A DNA stretch of 64,000 bases from Micromonospora coxensis (GCF_900090295.1 NZ_LT607753.1:4650001-4714000), one strand, 5' to 3'. Counted from the first letter of the stretch, positions 9,812 to 18,665 are shown. The notes: generated by a model not told the origin, from the letters alone. Numbers and translations are program-made.

Positions 9812-10092
9812 GGCATCGGCTCCAGTCGGTGCAGGAACCTCTTCGGTGCCGCACGGTCGCGTTCGTTGCTTCCCTACTCGGCGGGCGTATCGAAGTCTCG
9901 GCGGAACCCGAGCCCCGGAGCGGGCTTGATGAGTATAGGTACGTGACGGTGCTTACAGTCAGCCCTCCAAGATCGCTCTTCGCGGGATTTGAGCAGATTG
10001 TTCGATTTTGGGAGCGAACTTCAAGCCGTACGGGCAGTAGTTGCCTCAGGACAACGGTGACCTCGGATCCATACCAGTAGCTGCATGGCGGT
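9812..10092. promoter_or_regulatory. Divergent intergenic region between GHKL ATPase and methyltransferase
   Basis: This 281-bp gap separates the two divergent defence transcription units, so promoters for both must lie here. It is relatively AT-rich near 9930-10020. I see a short inverted repeat (GTTCG/CGAAC) around 9999-10018 but no pair of -35/-10 hexamers I would defend. No open reading frame of note is present. Confidence 0.4.
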
Positions 10093-12096
10093 GTGTCGCC
10101 GCCAGCGGTCGATGACACGGGTGGCGTGCCGGTAACCTGCCTTGTCGTGACCACTGAAGACCACCCCCCCGCCCCAGCCCGACGCCGTGGGTACGGAGTC
10201 AAGTTGGTCCGTGGTCCTTTCGTCCGGCTCGCACCGCACCCCAAGGCCTGCTCGGAACCCGAGGAGCTCATCTCCCTCGCGTCTGAGCTACGAGCCGAGG
10301 GTGTGCGTCTTGCCGCTGACCTGTTCAGCGGCGCCGGCGGTTTGAGTCTTGGTCTTGACGCCGCAGGCTACAAGGTCGTACTCGCGGTCGACCATGACGA
10401 CGAGGCCGTCGAGACTCACCGCCACCATCACCCGGGACTGAGCGTCAACTGGGACTTGGGCGACCCGGACCGGGTTCGGCAGGTTGGCGAACTCCTGAAG
10501 GCCGCCGGAGTTGAGCTGCTGGCGGGCGGCCCGCCTTGCCAGCCGTTCTCGAAGGCGGGGCGCTCGAAGATTCGACACCGGGTCCGGCATGGCCTCCGTG
10601 ATCCGTATGACGAGCGCCGGGACTTGTGGCGGTCATTCCTGGAGATCGCACGGACCGCGCGTCCACAGGCCGTTGTCATGGAGAACGTGCCAGACATGGC
10701 GCTCGACAAGGAGATGTTCATCCTCCGAACGATGGTCCACGAGCTTGAATCGATCGGCTATTCGGTCGAAGAGCGGTCGGTAGAGACGTTCCGCTACGGA
10801 GTGCCGCAGTTCCGCCAACGACTCATACTTGTTGCGCTGCGGGACGGCGTCCAGTTCATCTGGCCGCGGGAACAGCCCGAGCGGGTCACGGTCTGGAACG
10901 CGATCGGCGATCTTCCCCCTGTCGAGGGGGGCTGGCGACCGGAGGGTGGTGCGGAGGGCTGGAGCGACTACGAGGGGCCGGTCAGCGAATTCCAGCGCCG
11001 AATGCGCCAGGCCGTGTCCGCCTCCGACAAGCACAAGGTCTTCGACCACATCACGAGGCCGGTCCGGGAGGACGACGCGCGCGCCTTCGAGGCCATGGAT
11101 CACAGCACGCGGTACAGCGACCTACCGGACGAGATGAAGCGGTACCGGGACGACATCTTCGACGACAAGTACAAGCGGCTCGACGAGAACAACCTTTCCC
11201 GGACCATCACCGCGCACATCGCCAAGGACGGTTACTGGTACATCCATCCTCGTCAGAACCGGACCCTGACGGTTCGGGAGGCGGCCCGCCTCCAGACCTT
11301 CCCGGACTGGTTCCGCTTCGCCGGTCCGCCGTCGGCCGCATTCCGTCAGATCGGTAATGCCGTGCCGCCGTTGCTCGGCGAGCATCTCGCCGGCGCCGTG
11401 CAGGCATCACTCGACAACCCGCATCCGGTATCGGCTACGACCCAGGATGTCGCGGCGATTCTCGCCAGCTGGTTCGACAGTGCCGTCGTCCGGGGGCTTC
11501 CCTGGCTGCGGGCCGAGACACGATGGCAGGTTATACAGGCAGAAATGCTGCTGGACCGTGCCCCGGCGGAGGTCGTGCGTTTCATCTGGCCGCTACTTGC
11601 GCGCTGGCGGCAGCCTCAGGACACGGTCCTGTCGGAGAGCGAGCTTGTCGAGATCAGCAAGTGGGCGTCGCGGCCCCAGCGCGCCGGGACGATTCTCGAA
11701 CTGGCGGGACGGCTCGCGGACAACCCTGAACTGCTCAATGATGACGATCAGCTACGCCAGGTGGCTGGGCTGACGGAGTCGGTGGCTGACTTGGCGGTCC
11801 TGGTCGTGCCCGCTTATGGGGACGAGGACTCCGAGGAACCCGTCCTGGTGACCAAGGGCGTGTTGCGAGTGGCGGCACGTTTCAGTGGGGATCCCGTGAA
11901 TCGCCGCAACCGGCTCACTGACGGGCGGCTCGAGATAGCGCGGATGATTGGCGCGGACAGCGACGCCCGCCGTGCTCACCTCGGACTGGTCGAGCTGGCG
12001 AACACCCTGTGCCGGCCGGTGGAGCCCGAGTGCAACGCGTGCCCACTGCAGAAGCTGTGCCTTGAGTCTCGTGCTGACCCATTGCGGCTCTTCTGA
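10093..12096 (+). CDS. DNA cytosine-5 methyltransferase fused to an HhH-GPD/Fe-S glycosylase-like domain
   Basis: This is a 667-residue protein with a GTG start (a downstream GTG at 10147 is also possible). C5-methyltransferase motifs are complete: I DLFSGAGG (~76-83), IV GGPPCQPFS with Cys149, VI ENVPDM (~197), VIII QFRQR, then TVREAARLQ and QIGNAVPP (~419-426). Residues ~460-667 resemble EndoIII/MutY: LPW...EMLL, a degenerate helix-hairpin-helix near 557-567, and a C-x6-C-x2-C-x5-C iron-sulfur loop at Cys640/647/650/656. The position of the catalytic Asp seems to be Thr587, so glycosylase activity is doubtful. It is divergent from the MZA-like operon and probably marks host DNA. Confidence 0.93.
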   Translation: MSPPAVDDTGGVPVTCLVVTTEDHPPAPARRRGYGVKLVRGPFVRLAPHPKACSEPEELISLASELRAEGVRLAADLFSGAGGLSLGLDAAGYKVVLAVDHDDEAVETHRHHHPGLSVNWDLGDPDRVRQVGELLKAAGVELLAGGPPCQPFSKAGRSKIRHRVRHGLRDPYDERRDLWRSFLEIARTARPQAVVMENVPDMALDKEMFILRTMVHELESIGYSVEERSVETFRYGVPQFRQRLILVALRDGVQFIWPREQPERVTVWNAIGDLPPVEGGWRPEGGAEGWSDYEGPVSEFQRRMRQAVSASDKHKVFDHITRPVREDDARAFEAMDHSTRYSDLPDEMKRYRDDIFDDKYKRLDENNLSRTITAHIAKDGYWYIHPRQNRTLTVREAARLQTFPDWFRFAGPPSAAFRQIGNAVPPLLGEHLAGAVQASLDNPHPVSATTQDVAAILASWFDSAVVRGLPWLRAETRWQVIQAEMLLDRAPAEVVRFIWPLLARWRQPQDTVLSESELVEISKWASRPQRAGTILELAGRLADNPELLNDDDQLRQVAGLTESVADLAVLVVPAYGDEDSEEPVLVTKGVLRVAARFSGDPVNRRNRLTDGRLEIARMIGADSDARRAHLGLVELANTLCRPVEPECNACPLQKLCLESRADPLRLF

Positions 12097-12112
12097 GTAG
12101 GGTTTCACCGAC

Positions 12113-13429
12113 TCAGCTGTCCAGGCCCAGCGACCTTGCGACCTCGGGCGCTTCTTTGCGCAGGGAAGCGGCGATCCGCTGCCAAGCAGCCCACTCGCCT
12201 GCCTGCATCGCTGCGGCTCGAAGGGCTAGCCCGGCGGTGGTCGCTGCCTGCGCGGCGACACGAACGTCGGGAGTGGCATTGAGGTCCGTGGGGACCGACT
12301 TCTGCTTGGGCCGTGCGCTCCGACGGTAGGCGTCGTTGGCGTAGATGCAGAGTTCATTGACCGGAGCCTCGAGCATCTGACGTAGCTGCGCGGGTAGCGA
12401 AACCCTCATCTTGGCCACGTTGATGTTGAAGGCAGAGTCGAGGTCGGTGCTGAAGTCGAGAGCGGCACGCGCCATCTTCGTATGCTCGTCAATGCCCCGG
12501 ATGCCACTCCAGCCGCCCCACTGCACCAGTCGGTCTGCACGGTAAACGTAGATGCCCTGCTGCCGGTTCCAGTTCAGCGGGCCGGAGAGCCGCTCGAACT
12601 CGCCAGGAGTGGAGAATCGGTCGCGCGAGGGAAGGACGAAGCGTCGAAGATCCACGTGACCTGTAACGTCACCGATCGTGACCTCAAAGCGCTGGGACGG
12701 CAGCTCAGACACGCCAGGCTCTTCGGGTGCAAATGGGTTCCAGGCCCTGACCTTCTGACCGTTGACCGTGATGACCAGTGGGGCTTTGCCGTCGATGCCC
12801 TCAAGGAAGCGGTGGAACACGACTCCCAAGTGCTCAGCAGTCTTCGCGGCCAGGTTCTCGAACCGGCGCCGAGCCCAACCGCCCTCAGGCTGCTTCTCGG
12901 GCAGTACCCGGTCAAGGTGACGCCAGAGGACCACTGTCCCGGTACCCTCGGCCAGCCACTGCTTGGCTCTGGCGACGTCTGGATCATTTCCCGGGTCTAC
13001 CACGACCCATTGGTCCAATTCCTCCACCACGTCAAGGTCGAGGACCCGGGCCGACGTCCGCACCACCTCGGGATTGCTCCGGGAAACCACCGCCACCGAT
13101 CGGCACTGGGACAGTGAGGCGGTCTTGAGACCCAACCCGTAGCGGCCCAGCTCACCCAGCCTGTAGGTGCGACGCGTGCCGAGTCGCAGGCCCTCCAGCA
13201 AAGCGCCCGGCGACATGCCGCAGCCATCATCTGCTATGTAGACCCGCGACCTTGATCCCGCAAACTCGATCATCACCTCCACCCGCGTCGCTCCGGCAGC
13301 CACGCTGTTGTCGACGATGTCCGCCACAGCCGTAGGGAAGTCGTAGCCGATGTCACGAAGCGAGCTGGTCAGGCGGGCAGCCGACGGCGCAACATCGAAC
13401 CAGGCCTTGCCGGGCACGGCTACCTCCAT
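12113..13429 (-). CDS. GHKL ATPase, MutL/MORC-like (second copy)
   Basis: This is a 438-residue protein with the same architecture as the ATPase at 8333-9811: N-box DIVDN, G1 box ADDGCGM, G2 box GRYGLGLKTASLSQ, and a shared C-terminal region including a Q-Q-G-x-YVYRADR segment. The N-box general base is again Asp instead of Glu. It is encoded 39 bp downstream of Vsr on the same strand and ends 16 bp from the methyltransferase stop (convergent). The pairing with Vsr and the methyltransferase suggests a MutL-like clamp that serves mismatch processing or restriction. The function is inferred. Confidence 0.9.
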   Translation of the reverse strand: MEVAVPGKAWFDVAPSAARLTSSLRDIGYDFPTAVADIVDNSVAAGATRVEVMIEFAGSRSRVYIADDGCGMSPGALLEGLRLGTRRTYRLGELGRYGLGLKTASLSQCRSVAVVSRSNPEVVRTSARVLDLDVVEELDQWVVVDPGNDPDVARAKQWLAEGTGTVVLWRHLDRVLPEKQPEGGWARRRFENLAAKTAEHLGVVFHRFLEGIDGKAPLVITVNGQKVRAWNPFAPEEPGVSELPSQRFEVTIGDVTGHVDLRRFVLPSRDRFSTPGEFERLSGPLNWNRQQGIYVYRADRLVQWGGWSGIRGIDEHTKMARAALDFSTDLDSAFNINVAKMRVSLPAQLRQMLEAPVNELCIYANDAYRRSARPKQKSVPTDLNATPDVRVAAQAATTAGLALRAAAMQAGEWAAWQRIAASLRKEAPEVARSLGLDS

Positions 13430-13468
13430 GAAGTCATGCGAGCGAGGACCAGGATGTCACAGACCACG

Positions 13469-13930
13469 TCACGACCTTCCACCGGATGCCTGCTCGCTGA
13501 GCAGGTGCCGCCACAGCCGCGCGATCTCGTCCGTGGCTCTCACTGGATCCTCATGCTCCCAGAAGTGCCGAACGTGCCAGCCCAGGGCCGACAGCGCCGC
13601 GTCCTTCTCCCGGTCCCGCTCAACGTTGCGGAGGAGCTTCGCCTCCCACCAGTCGCGGTTGTTCCTGGGCAGCACACCATGTACCGGACATCGATGCCAG
13701 AAGCAGCCGTCAACGAAGACGGCAAGCCGGGCTCTGGTGAAGACGATGTCTGGCTTTCCGGGCAATCCTGGGTGATTTACTCGAAAGCGAAGACCGCGGC
13801 GGTGTAGCTCCCTACGGATGAGCAGCTCAGGCTTAGTGGAGGCCCGACGCATGCGCTTCATCTGAGCCGAGACTGCTTGGCTGAGTGGAGCAGGGCGACG
13901 GCCGGTAGCGACACGGGGAGAGCGGCTCAT
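13469..13930 (-). CDS. vsr: Very short patch repair (Vsr) endonuclease
   Basis: Starting at the ATG at 13930 gives 153 residues, the usual Vsr size; an upstream extension to 14074 is low-complexity and unlikely. Conserved Vsr features are visible: MKRMRRASTKPE, LPGKPDIVF, then VFVDGCFWHRCPVHG with the catalytic Asp/His region, and HVRHFWEHE. Vsr nicks at T:G mismatches produced by deamination of 5-methylcytosine, so it fits beside the C5-methyltransferase. It precedes the second GHKL ATPase in a two-gene minus-strand unit. Confidence 0.93.
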   Translation of the reverse strand: MSRSPRVATGRRPAPLSQAVSAQMKRMRRASTKPELLIRRELHRRGLRFRVNHPGLPGKPDIVFTRARLAVFVDGCFWHRCPVHGVLPRNNRDWWEAKLLRNVERDREKDAALSALGWHVRHFWEHEDPVRATDEIARLWRHLLSEQASGGRS

Positions 13931-14217
13931 CGCCACGGCCTCGCCTCCCTTATCGTTCTGAGCTGTCCGTCCACGTTGCTGATCTCCCCGCCCGGTTCGA
14001 GCTTCCGCAGCTTCCTCCGCCGCCCGGCAAGTATTCCGGCTGGGCAGGACGCGAGGGTATCGGCCAGATGACAAGGAAGGTCAGGGCCCCTCGCTCGGTC
14101 TTGGTGAGGTGCCCCTTCCAATCCCCCCGGCTCCGGCGCACCAAACTGCGGGTCAGTCGATCACGGCTTAGTCGCTGCGGTCGGCTGCTGTCGACAAGAG
14201 TCTCTAAGCTCTCGGCC

Positions 14218-15510
14218 ATGTCGCTCCCGCAGAAGCCCCTTGCTGGCTTCAGCCCGTCCACGTACGAGAGCAAGCTCCGGCAGCTGCTCCAAGACGTCAT
14301 GAACCTGGCCAGCGGATATTCGCACAAGGGTTCGCCTGCGATGCGTTCCCGCGACGCGGCCCTTCATGATATTGCTGAGGTTCTCAGGGACCTAGTCGGC
14401 TCGGCTGCAGCGTCTCTTGGCCTCGATCACCTGAGTTTGGATGTACAGCACGGGGGACGGAGGGGGAGTTATGGCCCTGTTCCCTGGGTGAGGATGTTCT
14501 CCAAGCTCTATGCGCCGAGCGCGCAGGAGGGGTATTACCTGGCATATCTCTTTGCGGCTGACGGATCCCGAGTGTACCTGTCCCTGATGCAGGGCACGAG
14601 TGAACTCCGTGCAGGAAAGCGTCGACCAGTGCAGAATCGCAGGTTGATCCATTCTCGATCGGCAGAGGCGCGGAGCCTTTTGCGGGGCGTCGCAGGGGCC
14701 TCCTTCGACGCTATGGACGCGAGCATCGTTGACCTTGGACTGGGTGGGATTCCGCCCGTAGGCTCAGAAAGCCGTGACCGAATCCGCAATTATGAGGCGG
14801 GAACCATTGCCGCTCGCTGCTATGACCGTCTACAAATGCCGACAGGCGACGTTCTTCTCCGACACGTCATCGAGATGCTGACTCTTCTCGCGTACCTTTA
14901 CCGTGAGCCAGTCATGCAAGGTGTGGTCGGGTCGGTGGGTCCCGCCGAGGCTGAGTTGAAAGCGGTGATTGAAGAGTCTGGTCGTAGCGTTGCCGAACTA
15001 CGGCAAGGTCGCCTGATGGATCCCATTGTCCGGAAGCTGGTCGAGGTGCATGCTGAGGGGATGGCCAAGGCGGAACTTGTCGCTGACGGTTGGCATGTTC
15101 AGGAGGTAGGTCAGTACAAGCGTGGCTACGATCTCGACTGCTGGCGCGATAACGGGCGCGAGTTGCATGTGGAGGTGAAGGGCACCCGATCGTGTGGACG
15201 GGAAATAGTACTAACGCCCAATGAGGTCTTTCACAGTCAATCTGCGACGGGCTGTTTTGCCGAACATGCCCTGTATGTCGCGTCGGATATTCGAATTGTT
15301 CATGACGTCGGCGTCAGGGCCGTCGGGGGCAGAGGGCGCTGGTTCTGGCCTTGGAGGATCAGCCAAGACGATCTGATCCCCACCGAATACGCTTACCGCC
15401 TTCCGGTGAAAACTGGTGATCATGCCCCTTTGTCATCCCCGTCGCCCTCCAGTGATCTGCGGCGCGAGGATGGACGGACTGGGGGTCTTGACTCGCGGTT
15501 CTTGGACTAA
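14218..15510 (+). CDS. MrcB_N-like plus DUF3883 (PD-(D/E)XK) restriction-type protein
   Basis: This is a 430-residue protein beginning at the ATG at 14218, divergent from Vsr. Residues ~20-160 match the MrcB N-terminal (DUF3578) pattern, with VPWVRMFS near 88 and VYLSLMQGTSEL near 119, a module thought to read DNA modification in McrB-like proteins. Residues ~270-340 are DUF3883-like: GYDLDCW with Asp305/307 and HVEVKGT with Glu319/Lys321, a PD-(D/E)XK signature. It is therefore predicted to be a modification-sensing nuclease. The coding sequence is clearly less GC-rich than genes further right, supporting acquisition. Confidence 0.83.
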   Translation: MSLPQKPLAGFSPSTYESKLRQLLQDVMNLASGYSHKGSPAMRSRDAALHDIAEVLRDLVGSAAASLGLDHLSLDVQHGGRRGSYGPVPWVRMFSKLYAPSAQEGYYLAYLFAADGSRVYLSLMQGTSELRAGKRRPVQNRRLIHSRSAEARSLLRGVAGASFDAMDASIVDLGLGGIPPVGSESRDRIRNYEAGTIAARCYDRLQMPTGDVLLRHVIEMLTLLAYLYREPVMQGVVGSVGPAEAELKAVIEESGRSVAELRQGRLMDPIVRKLVEVHAEGMAKAELVADGWHVQEVGQYKRGYDLDCWRDNGRELHVEVKGTRSCGREIVLTPNEVFHSQSATGCFAEHALYVASDIRIVHDVGVRAVGGRGRWFWPWRISQDDLIPTEYAYRLPVKTGDHAPLSSPSPSSDLRREDGRTGGLDSRFLD

Positions 15511-15532
15511 CGACCGTAGCTGCCGTGTAAAT

Positions 15533-16492
15533 TCAGTGCGGCGAGCGCTCGGGTGGCGTAATCGGATGGTCGAGGCAGTCTCGAAAGATTTGGACCGTGG
15601 CGAACGGCGTCCATGCTGCGCTGGTTTCGCATCTTCTGATTGATTGCATCCGGTTGGCGAATTCTGCCCGGATCTTGTCGGAGCTGTCGAGGATCGGTGC
15701 GGCAGCTGCGATCATTTTGAGTTCTCTGGCTTCACGAAGTGTTGGCCAATACCAGTCGGTCGCGACGTCATACCCATAAGCGGCTGCCATGCTGGCATGT
15801 GCTTCGGCTCGGCCGAAGCGCACGCCACCAACCGCCACTGCCGTAAGATCAATCTGCCACGGTCCCTTGCAGGTGGCATCGAAGTCGCACAGCACCACTC
15901 GCCCACGTCGATCCCGAAGCAGGTTGCCCACGTGCGCGTCGCCGTGGATGAGCTGCGAGTCATCCTGCCGGCGAAGAGCTGCCACCGGTTCGTCCAAGCG
16001 CTCACACCAGCTGAGCAGGAACTCACGATCGTCGTCGCTCAGCCCGTCCGCCTCACTGATGCGACTCCGCGCATCACCAACCGGGTCCCATGCCGGAAGC
16101 GGGAACGGAGGAGGTCCGAGGGCGTGAAACTCCCGCAGGACCACTCCGAGGTCCTCGACGGCCGGCGCCGGCGAATTCGGCGGCAGGTACTGCCAGACCG
16201 AGGCGATCAGGTCACCTGCCTGCACCGGTTGAGCAATGCCCTCCGCGAGGCGGATGGTCGGCGCGTCGACCTGCTCGAACCACCGCCCGAGCTCGACCAC
16301 CTTCCGTACCCGGTCCCGCAGCCGATGCGTCCGCGCTATCCGAATCACGATCCCCTCGGACGGCAGCGCGAACACCGCGTTGTTGGTGAGCTGGAGCAGA
16401 CGTGCATCGTCGGCCCGAACCCCCAGTTGGTCGGCGACCTGGCGCATGGCTGCCGTCATGGCCTCTTCGCCGAATCGTCCAGCCCTGCTCAT
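15533..16492 (-). CDS. APH-family phosphotransferase
   Basis: This 319-residue protein has the aminoglycoside phosphotransferase/choline kinase-like fold. LIHGDAHVGNLL is the catalytic loop with the base Asp, and VVLCDFDATCKG carries the metal-binding Asp. The substrate is unknown; actinobacterial members of this size often sit beside regulators and need not confer resistance. It overlaps the upstream XRE/TPR regulator by ATGA (stop of that gene at 16489), so the two are probably cotranscribed. It is convergent with the DUF3883 gene, only 22 bp away, at the right edge of the defence island. Confidence 0.88.
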   Translation of the reverse strand: MSRAGRFGEEAMTAAMRQVADQLGVRADDARLLQLTNNAVFALPSEGIVIRIARTHRLRDRVRKVVELGRWFEQVDAPTIRLAEGIAQPVQAGDLIASVWQYLPPNSPAPAVEDLGVVLREFHALGPPPFPLPAWDPVGDARSRISEADGLSDDDREFLLSWCERLDEPVAALRRQDDSQLIHGDAHVGNLLRDRRGRVVLCDFDATCKGPWQIDLTAVAVGGVRFGRAEAHASMAAAYGYDVATDWYWPTLREARELKMIAAAAPILDSSDKIRAEFANRMQSIRRCETSAAWTPFATVQIFRDCLDHPITPPERSPH

Positions 16493-17964
16493 GCCGGTAC
16501 AGCCTGGAACGCCGCGAGCTCGCGTGCGAAGGCGACAACCTCCGGATCGTTGCGGCAGGTGGTCATGTCCCGTCTGAGGTTCCGCACCCGGTCCACCGTT
16601 CGCTGCGAGGTCAGCGTTCCCGCCCGGCCGATAGCGCGCCGGCCCACGGCCACCGCCTGCTGCGGATCGTCAGCCAGGAACATCGCGCTGCAAAGGCCCA
16701 CTTCGTTTAGCACGGTGCTGCGGACGTTCTGCTGCCCGAACGCTGCCACCGCCTCCTGTACCCACCGCACCGCATCCGGTGCGTGTCTGCGGTCCGCGCG
16801 GGCCAGGTCCCGGTACACCCGGCCGTACTGCGCCAGCAGTTCGCCCCGGTCGTAGAAGCGCATCCACTCCGGCTCCCGGTCGACGGTGATCCGGTCGAAG
16901 GCGTCTGTCGACCTCCCGAGCGCTGCCAGTGCTTCCCTGCGCTGGCCGACAGCGGCCAGGGCAGCCGCCTCCGCCCCATGGAGCATCGCCGAGACGGCCG
17001 GTGCCGCGGCGGAGCCGAGTTGGATGCGGGCGAGTTGCAGGGTGGCAAGCGCATCCCGATTGTGGCGTTGGTGCTGCAGTTGCCGGGCCTGGCAGTAGCG
17101 CACCCTTGCGGCGAGCAGCACGTCGTCGGCGGCCAAGGCGGCTCGCTCGGCAGCGGCGAAGTGCCGCTGCGCGTGATCGTGCAGTCCGGCGTCGAGAGCC
17201 GTCCAACCTGCAAGTTGGCGGGCCGCCGCGACCGAACCGACCAGCCTCGGCGTCAACGACTCAGGGTGTGACCAGTCGAGCAGCGCGTACACCGACTGAG
17301 CGAATCGATCGACTTCCCGGTAGAGCAGCCCACCGCCACACTCGTAGTCCACCGACCGGTACAGCTCCAGTACGGCGTTGAGTCGTGCGATGTCCGCCGG
17401 GCCGAGCCGGCGGGGCCGGGGGAGCGCCACGGCTCCGAGCAGACCGGCGCCGGCGGCCACGGCAGCTATGCCGGCCAGCAGAGCGCGACGGCTTTCATCA
17501 GTTGCCATTAACGGATCCAGATCCGGAGGAGTGCTGTCGGTGGACTGCGGCGAGGCGGCCGACGGTGCCCCGGGAAGCGCGAACCACAGCTGCGAGGCCG
17601 GTATCCCGAGGACCTTCGCCCAGTGCGCCAACCGGTCCAGGTGCACCACCGGTGGCCCGTTCTCCACCCGGCTCAACTGCGCCTGCGTGATCCCCAACCA
17701 CCCCGCCACCACGGTCTGCGGCAACACCGATCGCCCGTGGTACGGATGGCACCGGTACGCCCGGATGACCCGCCCCAGGTGCCGTGACGCCAACGCCTGT
17801 CGTACTGGCTCGTGCTCCCAGAACGACGCCGGCACCACCGGCGGCGCGCTCATCCGGTCGCGCTCGGCTGCCTGGCAGGGCGCGCAGCGGCCGCTGTCGT
17901 TGTCGCGGGCCAGGCGTCCGCCGCACCGGGGGCAGTTCGCGTGTGTCACCGGCAACCTCGCCAT
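16489..17964 (-). CDS. XRE-family regulator with zinc-ribbon N-terminus and TPR-like C-terminus
   Basis: This is a 491-residue protein. The N-terminus has CPRCG...CAPC, a likely zinc ribbon. A helix-turn-helix follows at ~85-120 (GWLGITQAQLSRVENG). The rest consists of helical repeats typical of the actinobacterial XRE/TPR signalling regulators, after a hydrophobic segment at ~183-200 (LLAGIAAVAAGAGLLGAVAL), which could be a membrane anchor. It starts with ATG and has a divergent intergenic region to the gene at 18127. Its ATGA overlap with the kinase gene implies one operon. The ligand is unknown. Confidence 0.88.
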   Translation of the reverse strand: MARLPVTHANCPRCGGRLARDNDSGRCAPCQAAERDRMSAPPVVPASFWEHEPVRQALASRHLGRVIRAYRCHPYHGRSVLPQTVVAGWLGITQAQLSRVENGPPVVHLDRLAHWAKVLGIPASQLWFALPGAPSAASPQSTDSTPPDLDPLMATDESRRALLAGIAAVAAGAGLLGAVALPRPRRLGPADIARLNAVLELYRSVDYECGGGLLYREVDRFAQSVYALLDWSHPESLTPRLVGSVAAARQLAGWTALDAGLHDHAQRHFAAAERAALAADDVLLAARVRYCQARQLQHQRHNRDALATLQLARIQLGSAAAPAVSAMLHGAEAAALAAVGQRREALAALGRSTDAFDRITVDREPEWMRFYDRGELLAQYGRVYRDLARADRRHAPDAVRWVQEAVAAFGQQNVRSTVLNEVGLCSAMFLADDPQQAVAVGRRAIGRAGTLTSQRTVDRVRNLRRDMTTCRNDPEVVAFARELAAFQAVPA

Positions 17965-18126
17965 CGGCAGGTGACTCCCGTCCGTGTCGCCTCGTCGAGC
18001 CTATCCATTCAACCCGCTGAGCGGGGGAGCGGTATACGCAGCGCACATATCGATGATGCTCGCGCTGTCATGTGACCGCGTGTCGTGAACGAGCAGCCTG
18101 AGGGCACCGCCGACGGAAGGAGCGTC

Positions 18127-18600
18127 ATGCTGCTGACGAGCACCACACGCACCGGCAGGGAGCTGATCTCGGAGCAGCTCTTCGACCAACTGACCGCCCG
18201 CATCGCCCGGGACCATCCTGACCTGGACTCGGACCTGCCGCCCCGGATCCTGGACCAGGCGCTCGCCTTCCTCGGCGCCTGCGCTCTGACGATCGAACCG
18301 ATCGGCCCGTCCGAGCTGGTCGACATCGGCTGGCACACCTTCATCCTCCACACCCGCGACTACGCCGACTTCTGCCACCGGATCGCCGGCCGGTTCATCC
18401 ACCACCAGCCCGAGCCCACTTCCGACGACCCGCAGCCGTCGTCACCGGAGCCGATCGGTGCCCCGATCGCCCGTACCGTCTCCGCGATCACTGCCGCCGG
18501 CTTCGCGCTCGACCAGGTGCTGTGGGGCGGCACGGCGGCCGAGTGCGGCACGAAGTGCTCCCAGTGCCACGCCGGCTGCACCGACAGCCCGACCCGGTAA
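18127..18600 (+). CDS. Glycine-rich-domain-like (GRDP-type) small protein with Cys-rich tail
   Basis: The start at 18127 is chosen because GGAG precedes it at good spacing; an upstream GTG at 18085 lacks this. The 157-residue product carries WHTFILHTRDYADFC and IHHQP, resembling the repeat motif of glycine-rich domain-containing proteins, and ends in CGTKCSQCHAGC. The four closely spaced cysteines could bind metal or be modified. It is divergent from the XRE/TPR regulator and followed after 65 bp by a kinase gene. The role is not known; the family assignment is tentative. Confidence 0.65.
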   Translation: MLLTSTTRTGRELISEQLFDQLTARIARDHPDLDSDLPPRILDQALAFLGACALTIEPIGPSELVDIGWHTFILHTRDYADFCHRIAGRFIHHQPEPTSDDPQPSSPEPIGAPIARTVSAITAAGFALDQVLWGGTAAECGTKCSQCHAGCTDSPTR

Positions 18601-18665
18601 GACCGGCTGAGCAGCGGTCCCGGGCATACACTGCCCGGGACCGCTCGCTGTCGGGAGGGCCCGCG

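Noticed and set aside
13931..14074. N-terminal extension of Vsr to 201 residues
   Set aside because: The extra 48 residues are low-complexity and not part of Vsr; the ATG at 13930 gives the normal family size.
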